Of a stretch of 64,000 nucleotides of DNA, positions 46,925-59,049 are shown in pieces. A program made the translations under genes and the position numbers. The notes under the pieces were generated by a model that saw only the letters and a program-made list of their open reading frames with translations, made no database searches and was not told the DNA's origin. How positions within the stretch are numbered: the first letter of the stretch is position 1; each line of letters opens with the position of its first letter. Origin of the DNA: Punica granatum (Eukaryota; Streptophyta; Magnoliopsida; Myrtales; Lythraceae); assembly GCF_007655135.1 (NCBI RefSeq), contig NC_045127.1, positions 20,440,199 through 20,504,198 of the forward strand, in the 5' to 3' direction.

Positions 46925-47660
46925 CTGCCCCCTGGAACGAACAGACCCGAATCGGTGCAGTCGGGTCGAGTGGCAGACCCCACTGGTAGTCTGGCTTGTT
47001 GGGGCTGCACCGGTAGATCGGGGTGTAAGGCCGGTTGCATTGGACTCCTAACTGACTAAGGATAACGCCTGCGGTGGTTTTGTGAGGATTGCACACGTAG
47101 ATTTTCCAAAAATCAAAAGCAAATTCATATCAGTAAAAAAAAATGATAGACCCAGTCGGGGCAAAACAGACCCGACTAGCGCCCGATGAAGAAACAGATT
47201 TACAAGAGGCTCTCGATGGTCTTTTGATGCAAGGTCCATGGCATTGGACTCATAACTGACTGAGGATCACAGTGATAGGTGGCTCGTAGCGTGGTTGAAC
47301 CTAAGCTGACCTCAAATTGGCAAACAAGTAGAGGGTAAACCACAGAAGATAGTAAAATGACCCGAGAATAGACCCGATTAGCAGTGTCGCTTGTTGGGGC
47401 TGCTTCGGTCGATCGGGATGGCTTTTTTGTGCGGGGCCGGTTGCATTGGGCTCCCAAGAGACTAAGGATCACGCCTATAGGTGGTTTGCAGCGTGAAAAT
47501 ACCTGACCCGACCCGTGTGATCCCCTCAAAGTTTGGGACAGAAAATAAAACCGGAAGAGCAGACCCGACTGGGCTGTTTGAGTTGAAACGCTGCAAAGGT
47601 GGCTCCGGGTGTTGCACCAAGTCAGCACGGGTCCTCTCGACTCCCAAAGGATTGCTTGAA
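46925..47660 (-). repeat. CCGACTGG-module repeats in the 5' LTR of D
   Basis: Homologous to 21780-22500, with diverged copies containing GGCCGGTTGCATTGG, GATCGGGATGGC and GACCCGACTGGGC. Confidence 0.65.
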
Positions 47661-48226
47661 GGGGCTGTGATGAGCTCTGGGTGTGCAAAGGCTCGGGCAA
47701 ACCGGAAACTCAAAGAAGAAACCGGTAAGTTCACAAAAAAACCAGTAAGGAAAATAAAGAAAAAAATGTGGTCTTGCATAGTGAATCGGCTCTCGGATCG
47801 TGATCTCCTTGTCATGGGGGAGAGTGAGGGTCGTGAGGAACCCTTAAGGAGTGATGGCACGACTCACCATAGTCATGGGAGGAGAGAAATTGTCTAGAAA
47901 CCGGTAAACTCCTAGAGGGCTCGATTCTGGACAGTGCTGGTTTGGGCTGCTGGAGGCTTCAAATCGTGAAACTAACACCGAAAATGGACTCGGGAGGTCG
48001 AATAATTGTGGGGTATGAAGTTTGGTTGAAGTTGGTTCAGGTTGGGTGGCGGTCGCCGGAAAATGATTGAGTTTTTGGGTAAAACGGACTTGAACTCGGG
48101 CAGTGCTTGGGCTAAGCGAATGCTGGAGATTGCTTGGGTTGGAGAGGACTTGGAAGTGTCTCCTAGAGTGAGAAAGCTAGAGTGATACTGGAAGTTGAGT
48201 TGTTATTAAGTTCTCCCATGCTTAGG

Positions 48227-48235
48227 CTTATAAAT
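48227..48235 (-). promoter_or_regulatory. TATA-like box of the D 5' LTR
   Basis: The minus strand reads ATTTATAA after CACCC; equivalent to 23031-23040 in the 3' LTR. Confidence 0.5.
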
Positions 48236-49517
48236 GGGTGCTTAATGAGGCAAATTAGGTGAAATTAAGCTCAATTGGAGGGTAATTAAGGGCCATCCGA
48301 ATTTTTAATTTGATTAGGATGGGGAAATGTCAAGTTTGAGTGTGGGGAAAGGAAGAGGAAAGGTGATGGGAGGTGATGGATGGAAGGATGAAGTTGATGG
48401 GTATAAGAGATATTTTGAAATTTGAGTGGATGGGGCTCGTTTGGCTTGCCTCTAGAGGAGAGCCATGGCTCGTGGCTGGGCTTGGCTCGGCTAGCTCAAG
48501 GGTCCCACTTGACTAGGAATAATGCCGGAAGAAGCTCGGGGCTTGACTGATCGCGCGTTTGATTTTCGTGGCTCGCTTGAACGACGGATTATCAATGTAC
48601 ACGCGAAAACAAATTTAATGAGCCTAATATGGACACGCTGGAGATCGATAACCGGAGACGTCCTAGGAATCCGCGAATGAGGCTCTCTCAGTGTTTCCCA
48701 AGTGCTCTGATGTGTTCGGAGACCACTGCGATCTATGTTTGTCCAAAACGAGTCTCGAAGGCTTGCCGGGAGGCGTTCGTGACCATTAAAACGTCACTCG
48801 GGAAATCGATATGCTTTGCTTGGTCAGAGCCAAAATGATTTCCTAGCCCCTGGGAGTTGTTCGGAGTAGGTGGTGTAGAGGTCGGTCGTCAACATTTCCC
48901 TGAATAGGTTCTAAGCGCGAGATTCTGTCTGAAAGGGGCCTTTTTACTGCCGAAATGGTACTTCGGAAACCTAAATGGATTGTGCAATGTGATCAGGGTC
49001 TATTTTCCAAGCCCTTGAGGTCCCTAGGATTGATCGACGTAGATTTCGTGCACTGAAAATTTGTTAAAAGGGTCTCCGGCCATGTTTCTGTGCAGAAAGG
49101 ACCCCTTTCTTTCAGGTCGGGATCCACTCGGGAGGCCAAGATGAGTTCCGAAAAGCAGTCTGAAACCTGTTCCCTGGTCTTGGTGACCCTCGGTGTGTGT
49201 AGACCTGTTTCCGGATGTCGTTTATTGGTTCGTGGATCGGGCGTCCTGGGAGCCCCATCAAGAAGGCGTTTGCAAATGTTCGGGCGTGCCCCGGTTTAAG
49301 CAGGAGACTTCTGAAATGCGTTCGGGGGTGCTATTGGTCATTTTGGTACCAAGAAGGATTTTTAGAGTCCCATATTGGATACCTTCTGACGTTCCGGTGA
49401 TCCAGCGATGAATAGTGCCATAGTGCCGGCTTTTGTTGTTTTGAGGTTCACTATTTGTCTGTTCTTCTGATTGCCCCTCTTGCGCCGTTTTGGTGGCCCT
49501 TGCCTCTTTCTTGTAGT

Positions 49518-49522
49518 TCATG
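49518..49522. repeat. Target-site duplication TCATG of the 706-bp insertion (mate at 50229-50233)
   Basis: A perfect 5-bp duplication. The empty site is visible in the partner LTR near 24340 (GTAGTTCATGTCTCCGGG). Confidence 0.88.
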
Positions 49523-50228
49523 TGATGCGAACCTCGACGAACCTGCCGCGAGACCCAACAACAATAGAATGAGATCAAACCCGGGATCGTCCAATGAAGG
49601 TTTCAAGGATAGGGAATATTGACCCGATGACTATAAAGAGCCACAAACCAATATTATAAACGGAATATTGACCCGCTAGCTATAAAGAGCTAGAAACCAA
49701 TATTATAAATGTCGGGAATCACAAGTCATCACACTTGCAATATCGGCGAAGTTGCTGAAGAAAAGCTCAGAGAAAACCTCTCTTACAAAGTTGAATGAAA
49801 ACTGATCTGTCTTTTTTAGAGAGACCACATGCCCATTTATAGAGAGATACTAGCTGATAACCTAAATGGGCTAATGGACTTGGCTAAAATAAATCCTAAA
49901 TGTAATGAGCCCAAAATGAAATAAGCCCAAGTAATTGAAAAGTAACTGAATTCAACCATTTGAACTGGGATCATCTTCTAAATAGATTTCTAGGATATGA
50001 ATGGTCGTGGCTTCTTGTTCCACATGCAGCCCGCCCAAGAGCTCGACTACTCCTCCATGGACATGCAATAACATCCTTTGCATGGCTAGTTCGATTCGTT
50101 TGGCTCGTGCTCTTTTTCTTGGTCTAGCTAGCACGTGCATGTCCCAATGCTTGACTTCATGCCATACCCCATCATCCCGGAATGCTTCCACATGCTCGTG
50201 CAAAGGGTCCTCGAGCTGGATCATATCA
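49523..50228. mobile_element. 706-bp solo-LTR-like insertion of a different family
   Basis: Starts TGATGCGAACC and ends CATATCA (TG...CA), flanked by TCATG duplications, and absent from the partner LTR. Size, termini and target duplication fit a solo LTR of another family. It contains a diverged internal duplication of about 50 bp (49611-49710, GAATATTGACCCG...CCAATATTATAAA) and a TATA-like ATTTATAG near 49836. A 98-codon minus ORF (49952-50248) crosses its border, so it is not a gene of the element. Strand cannot be set. Confidence 0.8.
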
Positions 50229-50340
50229 TCATGTCTCCGGGTCTGCATGTTCGAGTCCGTTGGCCCGATCGTGAATAATGACCCGAGCTTTGGTCAGGAG
50301 TTCTCTGTTGGAGCCGGTGGATTAAAATGGGGTGTTGAGA

Positions 50341-50370
50341 CTCATCCATTGCATTAATGGAGAAGAGATA
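50341..50370 (-). repeat. LTR2 of element B, piece 2 of 3
   Basis: Thirty bases of the element B LTR trapped between element D (CTCAT duplication at 50341-50345) and the solo LTR (AGATA duplication at 50366-50370). It contains CATTAATGGAGAAGA; the homologous place in other LTRs also has GCATTAATG. Confidence 0.8.
50366..50370. repeat. Target-site duplication AGATA of the solo LTR (mate at 54815-54819)
   Basis: A perfect 5-bp duplication flanking 50371-54814. Confidence 0.9.
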
Positions 50371-51121
50371 TGTACAGACCTGAATGTGGACTCTCGTCGG
50401 GACCCGCATGCGCTCTTTTGGATAGCGCGGCTTAGGAGTGTCCACCTTCCCGTGAGGACCCGTGAGAGAAGGAGTCGCCACTTATCATTTTACGACCCGT
50501 AGGTCGAGGGCGGATAAGTTACCCGAGTCTAGGGGTATGGAACACCTAGTTTGTCGTTAAGGCATTAATCTGTGCGGAACCGGAAAATCCGTGTTCGGGG
50601 GATCATGTTACGTCCCGGCCTATATCCCGCACGCCCTTTCGGTACTCTGGTCTGCTAGGCTTGCATGTTTTATTATTTACCGCCTGAATTAAGTTGCACT
50701 CGGCTCGCACGTTTTGACACCGGAGACTCGGTGAACTAAACGATGTCGGTTGAGAAGCCGAAAGAGAAGTAAACCCATATGTCGGGGAGTTGGTTCACAA
50801 TCTTGCGTTACAGTTCTTCGAACCATGGAGGTTGAATCCGTGCGTGAACCAGAACCGCGAATTCTTGGATTTACTTTTCTTTGGGTAAGCATTAAACCGA
50901 TTTGACTAATTCGACTCTCGGACTGTTCGCTTACCGACTGGAATTCTTACAAAATGAATGTACAAAATAAAAGTCCTTACAATACTCTCGAAAACAATAA
51001 ATACAAATTACAAATGGCCGAATTCCAGTCGACTTGCGTTCGGTTATTATTCCACTCTAACTCACTGTGAGTTTAGGGAAAAAGCCGAAGAACTAAAATT
51101 CAATGCACGTTCTCACTGAAT

Positions 51122-51192
51122 AGGGCGTTGGACCCTGTGAGTGTTGATTAGGGCGTTGGACCCTGTGATCAATGATTAGGGCGTTGAACCCT
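51122..51192 (-). repeat. Three AGGG...CCCT motifs in the solo LTR
   Basis: AGGGCGTTGGACCCT twice and AGGGCGTTGAACCCT once at 28-bp spacing, as in element C. Confidence 0.8.
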
Positions 51193-53221
51193 AATATCAT
51201 TCGGCCTAGGGATCAGGCTTGACCCGCATGGCAAACAGGTGCCTAAAGGTAACAAAGTGTTTGTTACTATCAAATGTATGTGTCTTCGCAAGTTTATTGA
51301 CCCAGGGGTGTTTTTGCAAGCAAATGCCATATGCTAAGCAAAGAATCATGCAAAACATTTTACATTCGGCTTTGTTTTGAGAACTTGACAGAGAGAGTCA
51401 AATCTCGTGTGTGTGTGGATTGCTTTTACAGTGATTCGGTGTTGTGACACCGAATTACCACTGAATTGATCCAAACTTGTATTTTGACTCTAAATTTGGA
51501 ACCTAGAGTTCCACCTAACCATTTTCTAGCATTTGGTTAAGTTGAGTGACATGATTAGTCAGGTAATTGTATTTTCGATACAGAATACCCGACTAGCACC
51601 CTAAACGATGCTAAGATGACGCCAAATCACAAAATGATGTTCTTGCCCTTGATTTGAAAATTTATTTTCAGAAAGGGAAACAACACCATACGGATTTGAA
51701 AGCATGAGGGTTTTGAAAAGGGCGTTAATACCGTTTTGTAATTCGTCGACGCGAGTTACAAATTAATGTCCAATTCGTGCAAACTTATTTAAATTGATTG
51801 AATTAATTGTGTGAGCGTCCCGTTCGTGGAATTAATGCTCAAGGTTGTTGCCGAATGCATTAATTGTGAAAACGATTCGTGATTCGATAACCGAGATGGT
51901 TTCACAAGGATCGAGGATAATTTAGTCAAATAACCAAAGATACCCTCATAACCGAATAAACCCAAATAAGTCATCGATATTCGAATCCATGCATGTTTTG
52001 CTTGAAAGACATTTCATGTGAGGTTCTTCATGTAAAGAAACTTGTAAATTGCATGGGATCCGAGAACGGACTTAAAACGGGAGGAAGAAGCCTCATGGAA
52101 CCCGAATAACTCCATGAAACTCTCAGCCAATTCTCCTTGGAGAAAGCCAAGAGATCTCATGGCCCATATTAGGTTCCACGAGGTTTCCACGTCTTGTTTT
52201 GAATCATTTCTCGCATGCTCAAACTACAAACACGATAAATGACACGTTTCTGACAAAAGCCGGTATTGCCATGATTTGTTTAACACATTCAAACATGGAA
52301 GCATGCACAAACATGTTATTTATGGAATCGATAAAACAATACTGACTTCATGCACGTAAGAAAACACGAGAAAACTCAGTAATCGAGCTTGGATCGGGCT
52401 AAGAAGGCCGCTCTTAACCCGAGGAAAGCAAGCCAAGTCTCGGTCACCTCTTGTTGAGGCAAACCCGAGAGCTCTTTTGCTTGTTTCGGGTCGGGATGGT
52501 CTTCTGAGTGACGATCCAATTGTTTCCCGACATGCTAACATGTTATATGATGACGAGCATGCATAATATAACATGAAAACGCATAAAAATTAAATCTTGC
52601 ATATGGAATATGTCATATACTCCATATCACTCCATAGCTATGCAAAAATATAAAAAGTCCTAACTCCTCTAAGTCGAGAATGTTTTACCTAGCCTCGGGA
52701 TACGAGGAAAGAGTCGGGGAAGTGTTCGAGAGTCGGGTGACTCGGTTGAATGCTTGGAGGGATGCTCGGGTGCAAAGGATGCACGTTCGGGCAAGGATGG
52801 GTGCGCAGGATGATGTCAGGCGCGCGGGTGCGCGCGGCTGGTGGGCGTGCACGTGGGCGCTCGGCTGTGCGTGGGTACTGCTCACCCAAGAGCACGGTCT
52901 TCACCCGAATTGAAGAAATCAACCTGAAATGATGAGCAAATGACTTCAAACCAAAAATCTAAGTTCATAAATGAGCTCCTTGGGTCCAAAACATGTGGTC
53001 CATGGAGTTTGAGAATTTTTGAATTTAAGTTGGGATGATGATCATCGACTTCCGACTTAAGAAACTCATAGCTTTCTTCGGGTTTTCTTCGGTTTTTCTC
53101 TCTTGGCTTTGAAGTGTTGAAGCTTGCTGGTTTTGGCTATGGAGTTAAGAGCTTTTCTTGAGGGAGAAAGCTTGGAGAGAGTGTGCAAGAGGAGAAGTGA
53201 TTAACTTAATCACTTTTGGGC

Positions 53222-53230
53222 AATTTATAG
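53222..53230 (-). promoter_or_regulatory. TATA-like box of the solo LTR
   Basis: The + strand AATTTATAG reads CTATAAATT on the minus strand; same position as in the C LTRs. Confidence 0.6.
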
Positions 53231-54814
53231 GCAAAACTAATGAGCAATTAAGTAAAAGCAAGTGCTCTTAACCCCCATGCTTAGCAAATTTCGGCCAACT
53301 AATGAGGATGATGATGAATGTGAGCCAAGTATTCTTCATATGGAAGAGCCAAGAAGCATTAATGAGCATTGATGAAGCTTGAGTGTTATCTTGGAAGACT
53401 TGGAGATATTTTCATGCAAAAGTGCAAGAGAAGCTTGGTCTTGGCAAGGGAAGAGTTGCCCTTGGGCAATTCATGGGTCCCACGATCGAAGAGGAAAAAC
53501 CGGGGGAAAGCTCGGGTCTCGATTGATCGCGCATTCGAAACTCGTTGTTCGAATTAAACGTCGAATTGTCGATATACACGGGGAAACGGATTTAATGAGC
53601 CTAAGATTGGCATTTTTCGTGGAAAATTGCCAAATGTCTATATGAGGCTCGGAAGCCGTTTTTGCTCCTTTTACGCATTCAGAGCGAGGTTACCTACTTC
53701 TGACAGCATATCTTGTATCTGCATCCCACGTCGATCATTTTAACATAAATTGTCAAATCACGTGGGCACTTGACCCTTAAGCCGGTAATGCAAATATGGA
53801 GCCGGAGATGTCCTAGGAGGCCGAAACTGGATTTCTCAAATTGCTTTCTGAGTTGCTTGGGCGATCCAGAGATCACTGTGATCTCTGTTTGTCGAGATTT
53901 GGCCTCTAAGGACATGAAAAGTGCATCTGAGACCCTTAAAGTACTACTCGGGGGGTCTAGATGAGTTGCGTGATTCATTCCGACAATTTCACATTGAGCC
54001 TTGAGAAGGCTAGCTCTGTGTAAGGTAGGCATCCGGCGTCAAGTTTCCCCAAAGAGGACCTCCGGATATGGATTTCCACTGAAAATGGCCTTTTGTGCTT
54101 CTCGGAGGTTACTCGGGAAACCGAGAAGGGTTTTGCTGTCTGTTTTGCCCAATTGCAAATGTTCGCTGGAGTTTTCATGGCAATGCAGTGTAAATTTCGT
54201 TTGTCGTAATTCTGTCAGACCAGTCTCCGGTTATGCTTTTCCGAAGAGGGGTATGCCCGTTTTGTCGCTCGGAAGTCATTCGGGGTGTCTGTATGGCTTC
54301 CAAAAGACAATCTGAAGCACTGCTCGTGCTCTGTATGATTATGGGGCATGGCGGCATCTGATATTTGGAATTAACTTTTCTCCGAGAAATCGGCATTTTT
54401 GGACTTCCACAGAAAAATTATCTGTATACAGAAAGTTGTTATGTATAGAGCAGATGATTTGCGAAATGCGTTTGAAGACACTTTTTATCTGTTTGGCGTT
54501 GATGTGGATTTTTGAAGTCCAATATTGGCTATCTTCCGACAATCGAGCGAACTATCGGAAAATAGGTCTGTTCGTGTGAACTTTGGAAATGCCGGTTTCG
54601 AACATTGTTGAGCTCTCTGGTCACTCTGTTAGCTTTTGTTGATCATGGCCGCTCTTCTATCGTGTGCATATGTCATCTGCTCAATTTTGCCGACTTGAGG
54701 TGAATAGTGATTTCTTGCTCTGCCAAGCCGTTTTCTGTATTCCTGCTCAAGTCATGGTCTGGACTATTGCTGATATCGTTGTTTGGAATGGTGAGCCAAA
54801 ATGAGGTGCTGACA

Positions 54815-55982
54815 AGATAGAAGTATTGATGAAGATGGAGTGTTGTATTGAAATTGTAGCCTTGATATTTTTGAAAAAGAGACAAAGGCAAGTTGCATGG
54901 AGGAAGAAGCCAAGGATGGTGGCGGTTTGGGCAATGGATGGGGCGGCTAGGGTAGCCCGTGGGTCCCATGAATCACGAGGGAAGTTCGAGATGAAGTTCG
55001 AGTCTCGATTGATCGCGTGTTCGAGGTTCATGGCTCAAACGAACGTCGAATTGTCATTGTGCGCGTGAAAATGGTTCAAACGAGCCTGAAATCACCCATT
55101 TTGCCTAAAGGAATGCTTGTGTGGTTTTTGGGCTCGAAAGCCGGTTTTGCTCATTTCAGGCAATTGGAGCAAAGTTAGCAATTTCGGAATGCGTATCTCG
55201 TATCTGCATCTTGTATTGGTCATTTTGATGTGCATTGTCAATCAGACTGAATAGTTGACCCTTAAGCTGGTATTACAAATGTGAAGCCGGAGACGTCCTA
55301 CGAGTCCGAAGCCGAATTTCTCAGAATGCTTTCTGAGTTGCTTGGATGATCTGGAGATCGCTGCGACCTCTGTTCGTTGAGAACAGACCCCAAAGAATTG
55401 AAAAAGTGTATCTGAGACCCTAAAAGCACTATTTTGTGGGCCTAGATGGATTGTGCAATTTCGTTTGAGGATTTCACATTGAGCGTTGGGATGAGCGGCA
55501 CAGGATTGGCCATCCATTTGATATCAAGTTTCCACGAAAACGACCTATGGTTATGAATTTCCGTAAAAAAATGGTCTTTTCTGTCATTCGGAGGTTATTT
55601 GGGAAACTAAAAGGGATATTGCAGTCTGATTTGCCCAATTACGTATGTCCTCTGTTTCGCACTGATGTGGATTTTTGGAGTCCAATATTAGCTATCTTCC
55701 GATGGTCGAACGAACTATCAAAAAATTGGACCATCCGTAGTGTATTCTGAAAATGCCGGTTTTGGAATATTGTTGAACTCTCTAGTCACTCTGTTGGTTG
55801 TTGGATGATTCTGTATGTTATTCTGTCGTGTGCTTGAATCATCTGCCTATCTCTGTTGACTTGAGAATGAATAGCAATTTGCTGTTCTATTGGGCCTTCT
55901 TCCGTATCCGTGCTCAAGTCATAACCTGATTTGATGTGGATAGGCGTTGCCTGAATTGGTGAGCCAAAATGGGGTGCTGACA
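54815..55982 (-). repeat. LTR2 of element B, piece 3 of 3 (outer end)
   Basis: Continues the LTR after the solo LTR and ends GGGGTGCTGACA. No PPT follows; the next base starts another element's minisatellite. It is therefore the outer end of B's 5' LTR. The last 250 bp match the end of LTR1 closely. Compared with other LTRs about 260 bp are missing near 55645. Confidence 0.9.
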
Positions 55983-56181
55983 GACCCAGAGCGGGAATTT
56001 AAAACTGGACGGACTTGGAGCAAGAATTTAAAATGGGTCGGACCCGGAGCAGAAGTTTAAGATCGAGAGGGACCCGAAATAGAAGTTTAAGATTAGAAGG
56101 GACCCGCAGGATGGACCTAAAACAGGAATTTAAAAGTCGGGACGGACTCGAAGCGAAAATTTGAAAGTTGGGACGGATTGG
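55983..56181 (-). repeat. 30-bp minisatellite of element E
   Basis: About six diverged units of the type GAATTTAAAATGGGTCGGAC plus CCGGAGCAGA. The outer LTR of B is joined to it without a PPT, so the array is truncated by that insertion. Confidence 0.8.
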
Positions 56182-57557
56182 AGAATTGCGCAAGGCGCAG
56201 AAGAAAAGTGGTTTGATTTACTTGACATTGAGTTAGGGCTTGCTGAGGAAGTTGCCCTAAGAGTACTGAGTTGTCAAAAGTCGACGTTGCTGTTGAAGCG
56301 ATTGCTTGTTGATCTGCCGGGAGCTGGTGCTTGCTATTGAATTAATTGCGTGACTTGCTGGTGTCGCTTTGCTGGGGCGCAAGGCCTCGTGAGGAGTGAG
56401 TGCGTGTTGATCTGCTGGGTGCCAGCATTGCCGTAAGGGTGTTTGTTTGCTGTTTTGCCGAAAGCCGGCTTTGCCGCTGGGTCGGTTGCTTGTTGCTCTA
56501 TCGGAAACCGGCTTTGCCGCTGGGGTAGTTACTTGTTGCTCCGTTGGAAGCTGGCTTTGCCGTTGGGGCGGTTTTGGTTTGCCGGGGACGGCACCTTGTG
56601 ATGCGGGACTCGAGCTCTAGGGAAGGACCGGCTACCTATCTTGCGAGACCGGAATTAGAATCTGCCGTAATTCTTGCCGTTTCTCTGTGATCCTGACATC
56701 ATCAGTAAGTCATGGAGTGTTACTAACAATATAAGCACATGAGAGTGCAAAAAGAAAAGTAATTATTGCTAAACATGATCTTCGGTTTCGGGTCGCCCGA
56801 GCGACCCTTGAAGGATTTTGTTTTGCCAATGCAAATGGGGGCCCATTTTTGAATGCCTCGATGCGAGGCTTCTAGGGGCTCTTGTTGGCCATTTGTGGGC
56901 ATATCGAGACGTTCTCAATAATGTCTTAGCAGCTTTATCGGTTGTTCGACGCGCCAGTCAATTTAGGACCCTTCTCTTCAGGGTGCTGGAGGACGGCTGC
57001 GTTTGTAACCCGCATGGGAGATTTCTGTGCAAATTTGGTTAGACCTCGGCCAAGTCATTTCCGGAGTGTTATGACTAGACTCCTAGAGAGTAATGTCTAG
57101 GATTTTGACTTTGTGGTAGTCGATTGAAAGGTGGTTGTGACCCATTCGAAGTTTATGCAATGACAAAGAGAAAAGAAAAAGCTTGGGGAGCGCGCTGCCC
57201 CAAGCTAAAAAGGATACACAGGTTCAAGCTTGCAGCGAAATGTACCCCCCCATTCTCCTCCGTCCTTTTGTTGTGGTGTAGACTGTGCTAGATTGCTCAG
57301 GTGGCGTACATAGTTGTCTACGGCACGTGAGGAAAAGTCTGCTTGGTACGGTTGTGTCATGTAGGAGAGCTAATCGGGGATCGCGTTGGAGTAAATAACC
57401 TGGCCACTGCCCTTGGAGATCCCTGATCCGCGTGATGTGCAAGGGCCTAGGGTGATAGTTTGGTTTATTTATCTCTCATTTTGCTCTCCGTTTGCTACGT
57501 CGCCCACCTCGGGATCCCGCACCTCTCAACCTAAATTGAATGAGCTCTCCTTTTGCT
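56182..57557 (-). other. Non-coding 3' internal region of element E, left part
   Basis: Blocks homologous to 9465-10400 and 32410-33400: GGCTTTGCCGCTGGG words repeated two to three times (56467-56570), AATCTGCCGTAATTCTTGCC near 56660, GCATATCGAGACGTTC near 56899, CTGGCCACTGCCCTTGG near 57400. No gene. Confidence 0.65.
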
Positions 57558-57562
57558 ACAAC
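57558..57562. repeat. Target-site duplication of the inverted solo LTR (ACAAC; mate ACGAC at 61518-61522)
   Basis: Four of five bases match. Removing the LTR restores the phrase CTACAACCGCCC, matching CCACAACCGCCCCGAAGGG at 33554. Confidence 0.8.
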
Positions 57563-59040
57563 TGTCAGCACCCCATTTTGGCTCACCAATTCAAACAACA
57601 GTATCAACAATGATCCAGGCTATGACTTGAGCAGGAACACAGAATATGGGCTCCACATAACAAGATATCATTATTCATTCTCAAGTCAGTAGAATCAAGT
57701 GGATGATATGTACGGACGGTAGAAGAACTTCATCGGTCATCAAAAGGCAACAGAGTGACTAGAAGCCAAATATCATCCAAAAATTGGCATTTTAATAATA
57801 CCACGTGAACAGTCATATTTTTCGATTGTTCGCTCGACCATCGGAAGATGGCTAATATTGGACTCCGAAACCACATCAGTGCTAAACAGATGAAAAGTGT
57901 CTTCAAACGCATTTCGCAAACCATCTGCTCTATACATAACAACTTTCTGTATATAGACAACTTTTCAGTGGAAGTCCGAAAATGCCGATTTCTCAAAGAA
58001 TAGTTAATTCCAAATGTCAGATGCGGCCATGCCCCACAAGCATACAGAGCATGAGCAGTGCTTCAGATTGTCTCTTGGAAGCCACACTGACACTTCAAAT
58101 GACTTCCGAGCGACATAACAAGCATACTCTTCTTCGGAAATGTATAACCGGAGACCGGTCTAACGGAATAACGGCAAACGAAGTTCATCCTGCATTGCCC
58201 TGAAAACTCCAACGGACAGACGCAATTGGGCAAAATAGACAGCAAAACCCTTTTCAGTTTCTCGAGTAACCTCCGAGGAGCATAAAAGGCTATTTTCAGT
58301 GGAAATCCATATCCGAAGGTCCTCTTTGGGGAAACTTGACGTTGGATGCCTACCCTACACAGTGCTAGCCGTTCCAAGACTCAATGTGGAATCATCAGAC
58401 TGAAATGCATAACTCAGAAAACAATATGAGAAATCCAGTTTTGGCCTCCTAGGACGTCTCTAGCTCCACATTTGCATTACCGGCTTATTAGTAAATTGTT
58501 CAGGCTGATTAACAATGCACGTCAAAATGACCAATACGGAATGCAGACATGAGATACATCCTCAGAAATGGCTAACTTTGTTTTGATCGCCTGAAATGAG
58601 CAAAACCGACTTCCGAGCCCAAAAACCACACGGGCATTCCCATAGGTAAAATGGACAATTTTGGGCTCGTTTGAACCGTTTTCGCGCTCGCATTGATAAT
58701 TCGACGTTCGTTTTAGCAACAAGTCTCGAACGCGCAATCAATCGAGACCCGGACTTCGTCCCGAACTTCCCTCAAAGCTCATGGGACCCATGGCATGCCC
58801 TAGGGCAGCCATAACCCTTCAATGCCGTCCTCTCCATGCTCTCTTGCACTCTTGCCTCAAAAATATCTAAGTCTTTCAATATTACACACAAACTTCCCAT
58901 CCAAGCATTAATGCTTCTTGGATCTTCTCCATGAAGAGTACTTGGATGACATTCATCCTTATCTTGCTTAGCAAATTCGGATCCCCATAAAGCATGCACT
59001 CAATCAAGCTTTTCTTCACTTAATTGTCATTAAACTTTGC

Positions 59041-59049
59041 CTATATATT
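59041..59049 (+). promoter_or_regulatory. TATA-like box of the inverted solo LTR
   Basis: CTATATATT after TTGC, the + strand equivalent of 6621-6628. Confidence 0.6.

Larger units (their letters stand above)
19179..50340 (-). mobile_element. Element D: gag-less LTR retrotransposon with second LTR family, interrupted by element C
   Basis: 3' LTR 19179-24450, PPT 24451-24464, internal region 24451-26474 plus 41344-44580 (5.26 kb in total), PBS 44561-44577, 5' LTR 44581-50340, flanked by CTCAT on both sides. The LTRs start TGTGCGCACCCG (TATGCGCACTCG in the 5' copy) and end near GGTGCTGACA (GGTGTTGAGA in the 5' copy). Gag is gone and only the C-terminal scrap of the DUF7745-like ORF remains. Element C sits in the non-coding 3' region, and a 706-bp solo-LTR-like element sits in the 5' LTR. 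Confidence 0.9.
44581..50340 (-). repeat. 5' LTR of element D (5.76 kb, with a 706-bp insertion)
   Basis: Starts TATGCGCACTCG beside the PBS (the G of TG mutated) and ends GGTGTTGAGA before CTCAT (CA mutated). Colinear with 19179-24450 apart from the 706-bp insertion, about 120 bp extra near 45930-46050 and a loss of about 370 bp near 46420. The worn termini agree with D being older than C. Confidence 0.9.
50371..54814 (-). mobile_element. Solo LTR (4.44 kb), same family as element C
   Basis: TGTACAGACC...GAGGTGCTGACA with AGATA on both sides and neither PBS nor PPT, the signature of LTR-LTR recombination that removed an element body. It contains the PBS-like GGAGTCGCCA (50471-50480), three AGGG...CCCT repeats (51122-51192), a shortened GC-rich patch (52740-52880) and a TATA-like box (53222-53230). 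Confidence 0.92.
3404..55982 (-). mobile_element. Element B: pol-less LTR retrotransposon interrupted by nested insertions
   Basis: The parts are LTR 3404-8529, PPT 8530-8543, internal region 8530-15181, PBS 15161-15178, and a second LTR made of three pieces (15182-19178, 50341-50370, 54815-55982). Removing the insertions and duplicated target bases leaves a second LTR of about 5.19 kb, close to the 5.13 kb of the first. The internal region is 6.65 kb with decayed gag and a scrap of the DUF7745-like ORF. Between gag and the PPT there are only 3.5 kb without recognisable pol. The outer flanks (CAAAC at 3399-3403, GACCC at 55983-55987) do not match, as expected if B is joined to A through LTR1. 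Confidence 0.85.

Noticed and set aside
3404..55982. A direct target duplication for element B
   Set aside because: The flanks CAAAC (3399-3403) and GACCC (55983-55987) differ; LTR1 is shared with element A, so B has no independent left flank.
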